A stretch of DNA of 19,821 nt from JAUWMI01 sp964454265. GTDB taxonomy: Bacteria > Sumerlaeota > Sumerlaeia > MWCT01 > JAUWMI01. The position numbers and the translations under genes were made by a program. Location: contig CAYVXD010000069.1 of the NCBI GenBank assembly GCA_964454265.1, positions 1 through 19,821 on the forward strand, in the 5' to 3' direction. Of this stretch, positions 14,814 to 19,821 are shown piece by piece. Under the pieces are notes generated by a model that worked only from the letters and a program-made list of their open reading frames with translations, was not told where the DNA came from and did not search any database. Each line of letters opens with the position of its first letter. Position 1 is the stretch's first letter.

Positions 14814-15326
14814 TCATTCATTGAGTTTGTCATAAGCTGCCTTAAAAACATTATATGCGTGGTCGTCGAATAGAACAAAGTAGACCTTCTCGAGCGACTT
14901 GCTATTTTTGAGGAAGGCAAGGGTTTCTTGAAACATAATTTCAGCGCAGCGATCTACAGGAAAGCCGGCCACACCGGTGCCAATTGCAGGGAATGCGATT
15001 GACTTGAGGGCTTTCTCCTCGGCGCGTAGGAGACTGTTGCGAGTAGAATCGGCAAGGGATTTCTCAGTAGTGAGGCTTTCCCGTCCCATGCTGGCAGCGT
15101 GAATGACATAGCGTGCAGGGAGATTGCCTGCACCAGTGATAGCAGCCTCGCCGAGAGCGACAGGGCCATGCTGGTTGCACTCCTTCTGAATAGTTGGCCC
15201 GCCTTTGCGCCGGATCGCACCTGCCACCCCTGCACCGAGAATGAGATCCGTATTTGCGGCGTTGACGACGGCGTCAACATCCATATTCGCAATATCGCCT
15301 TTTTCGATAATAATCTTCTGCTTCAT
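14814..15326 (-). CDS. Macro domain protein, probable O-acetyl-ADP-ribose deacetylase / ADP-ribose hydrolase
   Basis: The 170-residue protein is a single macro domain of the MacroD/YmdB type, which binds ADP-ribose and can remove mono-ADP-ribose or acetyl groups from it. The ligand signatures are GDIANMDVDAVVNAANTDL (residues 10-28, with Asp11 and Asn25), the LGAGVAGAIRRKGG loop (30-43), and FPAIGTGVAGFP in the second half. Two longer in-frame starts exist (15347, 15344), but AAGGA lies 7 bases before the ATG at 15326. No ADP-ribosyltransferase gene is adjacent. The next genes upstream on the same strand encode HEPN-like and HNH-like proteins, so a role in countering toxic ADP-ribosylation or processing NAD-derived metabolites is possible but unproven. 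Confidence 0.92.
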   Translation of the reverse strand: MKQKIIIEKGDIANMDVDAVVNAANTDLILGAGVAGAIRRKGGPTIQKECNQHGPVALGEAAITGAGNLPARYVIHAASMGRESLTTEKSLADSTRNSLLRAEEKALKSIAFPAIGTGVAGFPVDRCAEIMFQETLAFLKNSKSLEKVYFVLFDDHAYNVFKAAYDKLNE

Positions 15327-15629
15327 GGCGTAGTCCTTATTCATCAAGGTTCGTTATGATCTTGAACCCTGGGCGTATTAGCACTTTGCGATACTCAAAA
15401 GGAAAGATATCATAAACAGACAGAGTTTAGCAAGGAAAAGATGTGGGCTGGATTTGGCTTTGAACTGGAACCTGGTATTTTCGGATAGCATTTCCGGGGC
15501 GCACCGAAAAACTTCCGAAATCAAGGGGGGGCAGGGGTTTAACCGCAGCCGCCAGGATAATTACTATTCTCCCTGGCATCTGCTTATCATGGATGCCCCC
15601 CCGAATTTCCAAGATTTCGCTTTACCTCG

Positions 15630-16541
15630 TTAGGGCTCCTGATTGTCATCCATTTCTTCTCTTAGCACATCCGCCACATAGTTCAGCAGTGAAATTGCCT
15701 TTAGGCTATTCGACTCTCTCCCGTAGTCTAGAGATTCACCATGTAATACCTGATGTCGGTTAAGCCCAACAAATGCTTCGTCCCGCTCGTATTCGGAATC
15801 TGAAATCGGAAGGGGCACACAAAGGGGATAAAGGATTGCTGCCTGAAAGGCATCCAATTCTAAGGATTCGATATACCCGGCTATCGCAGGAACTTTTTGT
15901 CTTTTTCGAAAAAGCTGAATACCGATTAATTCTTTGCAGATACCATCTGCTTGTGCCAGAAATACTGGCACTGATAGGTTATACTCAGCGCGAGAATGAG
16001 CTTTGAAAGCAGAAGAAAAAATTTGGCCTCGATGAGGAAAGTTCTTTATTAAATCCTGCTCAATATCCGACATTTTTTTTCGAAAATACTTCATGAGGAT
16101 TTGTTCTGCTTCATCCACATCACCATCAGACAAGGCCTTTTCAAATTCCCAGAGTGCTCTAAGGTCCATTTCTGAATCAATATACCAGCCATGTTTTCCC
16201 AGAATGACAAGTGCATTTTGCATTCTTCCAGGTAGCTTCTGCACTTCTTCAGCAACTTTCGCAAACGGAGCAATCAAGTGCTTGGCGAGATTCTCCTGCA
16301 TTTGACGTAGCGGTTCCGTAAGCGCAGCAGCCATCCGCCGCTGTGATTCGATGAAGGGTTTTCTAATTGTCTCTGCTAAGTGTTTTTGTGGCTCAATGGA
16401 TAGGCAAGGCAACCCTTTCACTCTCCGTTGGATTTCTTTAAAAGGCGCTAGCATTTCCCGAATAGTCTTTAAATATGCTTGCCTCTGAGATGCGAAGAAG
16501 TCTGGCAAGAGTCTTTTCGTATTATCTTTATTTCGGGTCAT
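15630..16541 (-). CDS. Uncharacterised protein with coiled-coil N-terminus and C-terminal HEPN-like Rx4H motif
   Basis: The 303-residue soluble protein has a helical, charged first third (repeats of R-K-P-F-I/L-A-P type, residues about 20-95, probably coiled coil), a middle helical segment, and a C-terminal region ending in LNRHQVLHGESLDYG (from residue 260). Arg262 and His267 form an Rx4H arrangement within a helix, followed by another helix SLKAISLLNYVADVL. Rx4-6H in paired helices is the catalytic signature of HEPN ribonuclease domains found in toxins and phage-defence proteins, so I propose a HEPN-like domain; this is inference from a short motif. AAGGA lies 8 bases before the ATG at 16541; the 12-codon longer frame is not needed. 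An HNH-type gene lies 129 bases upstream on the same strand. Confidence 0.65.
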   Translation of the reverse strand: MTRNKDNTKRLLPDFFASQRQAYLKTIREMLAPFKEIQRRVKGLPCLSIEPQKHLAETIRKPFIESQRRMAAALTEPLRQMQENLAKHLIAPFAKVAEEVQKLPGRMQNALVILGKHGWYIDSEMDLRALWEFEKALSDGDVDEAEQILMKYFRKKMSDIEQDLIKNFPHRGQIFSSAFKAHSRAEYNLSVPVFLAQADGICKELIGIQLFRKRQKVPAIAGYIESLELDAFQAAILYPLCVPLPISDSEYERDEAFVGLNRHQVLHGESLDYGRESNSLKAISLLNYVADVLREEMDDNQEP

Positions 16542-16670
16542 ATATACTATCCTTACCGCAAACGAGTGAGGCGTCACCAGCCCAAAGCATGTGCAACTAC
16601 TTGGTACAGCATAGTTTACACATCAACAAGGAGTAATTCCCTACTGCAAATCACCGCCGCGCCCTTGGTG

Positions 16671-17369
16671 TTAGTGCAGGTACATGTTTGGCGTACCCTT
16701 TGTCTTTCTTCTTTTTCTATCTGGCTCCTCTCTTAGAATGGTCATAAACTCTACGCCACCGTAGAAACTCATTATCCATAGAGATCTGGCCCTACCTGGA
16801 CAGTAATACCCAACGTATGTGAAGACATTGTTACCGATTTCCCGGAGGTTGCCGCTGGCAATGAAGGCCTTAAGTTCAGCTGGCATTGATCCAAAATCCT
16901 TTCCGCTTGGTGCCATACGCCACTCTATTTTGCAACCAACGCAGCTTATAGAATTCTCTTTATAAAGCAGCGCCCTGGTTGTTCTCTCCATGAATCTATC
17001 CATCACTTCTTGATCCAAATCGAAAGCCGGATGCTTCCCCAAGTAGATCCTCCCGGGAGAATAACGATCAATGAATTTTATACTGTTGAGCATGTGTTGA
17101 AGCCTACTTTTGCCTTCTTTTCTGAGATAAGAGCGATTGCGCTTGCCTGCAATCTGATCCCTTATTCCCGGGTGGTTTTCAGTCGTTTCTAGGGAAGTTA
17201 GCAGGTTTCTAACAGGCTCATCATACTTCTCGTAATCTTTTTTACATACACAGCAGCAAGGGACGGCTATCAAATTACTTGGCCGAGGTGACGGAAAGAA
17301 ACATTTGGGAGGAACGTGATCTTTCGTTGTTCCTCCTCTCTTACCGCAATATATACAGATCTGCGACAT
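16671..17369 (-). CDS. HNH-type zinc-binding protein, putative nuclease
   Basis: The 232-residue protein begins with a treble-clef zinc finger: CIYC (Cys5, Cys8), then TTKDHVPPKCFFP (Asp17-His18) and CCVCKKDY (Cys39, Cys42). The order Cys pair, DHxxP, Cys pair is that of HNH endonucleases, with His18 as the likely metal-activating residue. A further Cys pair, SCVGCKIEW near residue 141, is unusual and may form a second zinc site. The rest is charged and soluble; the last 20 residues are basic (REEPDRKRRKTKG). AGGAAA just before the ATG at 17369 supports the start. HNH modules occur in restriction, colicin, homing and defence nucleases; nothing here fixes which. A helicase or methyltransferase partner is absent. 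Confidence 0.72.
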   Translation of the reverse strand: MSQICIYCGKRGGTTKDHVPPKCFFPSPRPSNLIAVPCCCVCKKDYEKYDEPVRNLLTSLETTENHPGIRDQIAGKRNRSYLRKEGKSRLQHMLNSIKFIDRYSPGRIYLGKHPAFDLDQEVMDRFMERTTRALLYKENSISCVGCKIEWRMAPSGKDFGSMPAELKAFIASGNLREIGNNVFTYVGYYCPGRARSLWIMSFYGGVEFMTILREEPDRKRRKTKGTPNMYLH

Positions 17370-17422
17370 TTCATTTCCTGAAATTGACGCTTATTATTCT
17401 ATTCGAGAGCAGCTCTTTTTGG

Positions 17423-17450
17423 GAAAATACGGGGACACGTTATGTATTTC
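17423..17450. repeat. GGGGACACG-type palindromic repeat
   Basis: AAATAC (17425-17430) and GTATTT (17444-17449) form a perfect 6-bp stem around GGGGACACGTTAT. I recognise the phrase GGGGACACGTTA from dispersed repeats of other uncultured bacteria; it is related in core to the copies at 3875 and 14782. It sits upstream of the HNH gene. Confidence 0.5.
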
Positions 17451-17585
17451 TCTTTCTTCGTCCAGATTTCTGTTGTTTCAGACAACGGCCGAGCAGCGTT
17501 TCTGGTTTTTCTACGAAACACGCCGGGCGGTATAGCTGTTTTTCCTGATTTTTCCCTCGTCTGCTTTCTGAAATCCCCCTATTAC

Positions 17586-17930
17586 TTAACCTGTGCCCGC
17601 ATTCCCACCCACGATTCTGCTCCTGCCAAGTTCGCTATAAATTCCAAAGAGTCCAACAAGAATAAATGCGACAGGGAATACAATACCTTCAATACGGCCG
17701 ATATTAGATAGGAGCATGTATAAAAAGACGGAGAAATAGAAAATAAAGAAGACTCCAAGGCCCAGGCAGGTCAGTTTCGAAACCTTTATGCTATGGTCAA
17801 GCACATGCCTTATAGTCTTAATGAGGCGGGTTATGAACAATCCAAAAAGAATTGGGAAGGTGATTAATTCGATGATCAATACGATGAAGTAATATTCTCT
17901 GCTGAACAGCATAATTCCACGCTTTACCAT
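17586..17930 (-). CDS. Small membrane protein, about three transmembrane helices
   Basis: The 114-residue reading frame (108 if the ATG at 17912 is used) is strongly hydrophobic with three predicted membrane spans: YYFIVLIIELITFPILFGLF, LTCLGLGVFFIFYFSVFLYM and EGIVFPVAFILVGLFGIY. A short basic loop (RLIKTIRHVLDHSIKVSK) joins the first two. The C-terminus is short and polar. The layout looks like a genuine small inner-membrane protein, but no family is recognised and no clear Shine-Dalgarno is seen for either start. It is followed on the same strand by the HNH gene after about 215 bases. Small membrane proteins are common partners in toxin or phage-defence cassettes, but that link is only positional here. 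Confidence 0.6.
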   Translation of the reverse strand: MVKRGIMLFSREYYFIVLIIELITFPILFGLFITRLIKTIRHVLDHSIKVSKLTCLGLGVFFIFYFSVFLYMLLSNIGRIEGIVFPVAFILVGLFGIYSELGRSRIVGGNAGTG

Positions 17931-17938
17931 ATATTCTG

Positions 17939-18084
17939 GACAGGATTGACAAGATTAACGACTGTATTTCTCCTCTCGGAGAGCAGGTGCAGTCGGTCCA
18001 TTGAACTCTTTATTCATCGTGTAAATCCTGTTAATCATGTCAAAATATTTTAGACAGGATTTACAAGATTCACAAGATTAACAG
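17939..18084. repeat. 9-bp periodic repeat block (ACAGGATTn/ACAAGATTn) with 11-bp inverted repeat
   Basis: ACAGGATTGACAAGATTAAC lies at 17939-17958. A second tract in direct orientation spans 18054-18084 (ACAGGATTT, ACAAGATTC, ACAAGATTA, ACAG), giving a 9-bp period. Between them GTAAATCCTGTTAATCATGTC (18021-18041) is the same repeat inverted. GTAAATCCTGT (18021-18031) and ACAGGATTTAC (18054-18064) pair perfectly over 11 bases. The block separates the minus-strand run from the plus-strand gene at 18293. Confidence 0.8.
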
Positions 18085-18125
18085 CTACTCGGCTATGCCC
18101 GCCTATCTATTTAGTGTGTTTATCA

Positions 18126-18292
18126 TTAATAGGTGCCGCAATGCAAGCGGTAAATATCGTATAATCCCACTTCTTGAATATAAGCCCAGCGATCTTCATT
18201 GGTTTTACCGTTTTCTGCTAGACATCGGGCGGATATGAATTTATTGCTTGTTATGTGGGTGTTGGTGAATTGCGCATTCCCCTGGAACGAAT
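18126..18292 (-). pseudogene. Possible 3' remnant of a minus-strand gene
   Basis: Reading minus, the frame that ends at a TAA (complement 18126-18128) gives a protein-like tail that includes NAQFTNTHITSNKF, AENGKTNEDRWAYIQEVG and YDIYRLHCGTY. Composition and codon choice look like coding sequence, and the open frame continues into the antisense of the plus-strand gene as far as an ATG at 18365. No ribosome binding site or intact 5' part is found. I read it as a truncated gene end next to the repeat block; it could also be a chance open frame. Confidence 0.25.
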
Positions 18293-19821
18293 ATGCTGGA
18301 GTCGCTTTCAATGGCATTGACAGGTACTGGCAATTGCAACAGATCGGCGAGAGCGCGGCTCGCAATTTTTGTGTTCATTATTGTTGGCACGTTTTATTAT
18401 GCCGCGCAGACCTGCATTGCAACAGCGCTTAATACGCCGTATTTGAAATACGATGCTGTAGCAAAGAGGCTGGGAATTTATTTTAATGAAACCCTGGTGG
18501 GGTGGATTGGCAGAGGCGACACATATTTCTTGCTCGAGCAGCAAGGGAAGCCTTCCGAAGAAATACCAATTAGCTCAACGAATCTCGCGTCAGATAGCGT
18601 GGCTTCGCAAGGACAAAACACAAAGCGTTTCTCTCTGCTAACTACTGCAACAAAGAGTCTGACTGTAACGGGAAAACTGAGCTCGCTCGGGAGTTTTGAA
18701 GAGACATTCCAAATCGAGACGGTCCGCTCTTCACAGATTATAAAGTCGCGGCTCACGATTACGCTTGAGAAACCAGCGAGTTTTATTTTATTGCGTCCCT
18801 ATTCTCTCGGAGCTAAAGCGAAGCCGTTCTTTCTCGTACCGGGATACATTTACAATACCAACAACCAGGCCATTTCCGATGGCAAGTTTCCTCAGTTAGC
18901 TTACAAGTCCTCGCCGGGTATTCCGGAGAGTTCTGTTTTCTTTTTCCGGAGCGATCGCAGCAGCCACTGCGCAGTTATGGCAATTTATGATGGCTGGATT
19001 CTTGCACTGTGTTCTCCCGAGGGCATCCGGCTTCCCCCAGACAGATTCTTTTATAATGGGCTGGGGATTGACACCTCGCAAAAAGAGACGGACGCGCTTT
19101 ATTTGACGCTAGGTTATAAGAATTTCCCGGCTCGCTATAACGGCAATTGCTCGCCGCGCATAGCACCACGCTGGGAAAGCCAGCCTGATTACGAATACAT
19201 CCGTGCAAATGCTAATGATGTCATAACCCTGGAGAGCGTTATTTACGTTGCCCCGGCTAGTGACCCATTCGCGTATGAGAATGCGGATAGGGTGTTTTAC
19301 TATTTTCTTCGCCAGGAGCCGATGCGCCGCACATCTCCCTCCGAGGCTGTGCGACTTATCTCCGATGCGCTTGTGCAGGACGCGGTCACTACTGCGTCAG
19401 GGCTTTTCCGTGTAATTGATGGGAGCGATGAGTGCGATATTGGGTGGACCGGGGGAATGATGATTGCATATCCCTTGCTTCGCGCGGGAAGGATTTACGA
19501 AGAGCCTCGGTGGCGCGCAGTTGCTATCGCGGCAATTGATACGCTCTGCCGCGATGGTTTCAACTCGCGCGCAAATATGTTCTATGACTGCTTCAAAGAG
19601 GGCAAGTGGACAACTCGCGGCTGGTGGACTCATTGGACGGGTGGCGAACACCTTGCCTATACTAATGGTCAGGCGGCTTATTTTATCCTCAGATCCTACC
19701 AAGAGCTTGCGCCGGAGGAGAAAATCAAGAAGCGTTTCTGGCTGATCGCAGTGGAAAAGATACTCCGCCAGGCAATCGCCCATCAGGGCGCAAAAGGCAG
19801 TTTTCCGGGTTCCTTTTCATC
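18293..19821 (+). CDS. Membrane-anchored or secreted protein with (alpha/alpha)6-barrel glycosidase-like region (cut by window edge)
   Basis: The frame is open from a TGA at 18266-18268 to the window end, 509 codons without stop from the first ATG at 18293. An N-terminal basic stretch and hydrophobic segment (RSARARLAIFVFIIVGTFYYAA, about residues 17-38) make an anchor or signal. Residues about 40-330 look like beta-rich domains. From about residue 375, GSDECDIGWTGGMMIAYPLL, then WRAVAIAAIDTLCRDGF and GGEHLAYTNGQAAYFILRSYQEL show the helix-hairpin rhythm of six-hairpin glycosidases, in which such Trp/Gly-rich loops line the active site. This is inference by pattern; no catalytic residue is assigned. 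A second ATG at 18311 is an alternative start. The Shine-Dalgarno is weak (GGAACGA). Confidence 0.75.
   Translation, partial: MLESLSMALTGTGNCNRSARARLAIFVFIIVGTFYYAAQTCIATALNTPYLKYDAVAKRLGIYFNETLVGWIGRGDTYFLLEQQGKPSEEIPISSTNLASDSVASQGQNTKRFSLLTTATKSLTVTGKLSSLGSFEETFQIETVRSSQIIKSRLTITLEKPASFILLRPYSLGAKAKPFFLVPGYIYNTNNQAISDGKFPQLAYKSSPGIPESSVFFFRSDRSSHCAVMAIYDGWILALCSPEGIRLPPDRFFYNGLGIDTSQKETDALYLTLGYKNFPARYNGNCSPRIAPRWESQPDYEYIRANANDVITLESVIYVAPASDPFAYENADRVFYYFLRQEPMRRTSPSEAVRLISDALVQDAVTTASGLFRVIDGSDECDIGWTGGMMIAYPLLRAGRIYEEPRWRAVAIAAIDTLCRDGFNSRANMFYDCFKEGKWTTRGWWTHWTGGEHLAYTNGQAAYFILRSYQELAPEEKIKKRFWLIAVEKILRQAIAHQGAKGSFPGSFS

Noticed and set aside
15427..15612. 61-codon minus-strand open frame between the macro and HEPN-like genes
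   Set aside because: There is no Shine-Dalgarno, and composition is unlike a folded protein. I see no feature in the gap 15327-15629.

Overview
The window looks like the chromosome of an uncultured bacterium of mid G+C content with a Gram-negative style envelope: it carries an ExbB/ExbD/TonB-type energy transduction set and a D-Ala-D-Ala carboxypeptidase. Several short repeat families (7-bp, 9-bp and GGGGAC-type palindromes) sit in its intergenic spaces. I recognise repeats of this style from genomes of candidate phyla, but I cannot name the organism from sequence alone.

Layout. Positions 1-402 (minus) hold the N-terminal part of a family 2 glycosyltransferase cut by the window edge. Two plus-strand genes follow: a secreted, comparatively AT-rich protein with a GH99-like catalytic region and a C-terminal NBR1/Ig-like domain (792-2333), and an M20D metal-dependent amidohydrolase (2590-3795). 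The stretch 3796-4786 holds a palindromic repeat, a 63-residue conserved-looking small protein and a decayed REP-type (Y1, HUH) transposase fragment.

From 14541 down to 4787 nearly everything is on the minus strand. In transcription order: an unrecognised secreted protein with its own intrinsic terminator; an FmdB-type zinc ribbon; two parS sites directly upstream of parA; parB; ExbB/TolQ and ExbD/TolR (overlapping by 4 bases); a TonB/TolA-like protein framed on both sides by the same 7-bp repeat in opposite orientations; a YtcJ-like amidohydrolase; and DacB/PBP4. The core is therefore chromosome partitioning plus envelope energisation and peptidoglycan maintenance.

From 14814 to 17930, still on minus, lies an accessory-looking run: a macro-domain ADP-ribose hydrolase, an uncharacterised protein ending in a HEPN-like Rx4H motif, an HNH-type protein with three CxxC pairs, and a small membrane protein. 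This is the most likely place for an undescribed system, although joint function is inference. After a block of 9-bp repeats and a possible gene remnant, a plus-strand gene beginning at 18293 runs off the end. It encodes a membrane-anchored or secreted protein with a region resembling (alpha/alpha)6-barrel glycosidases.
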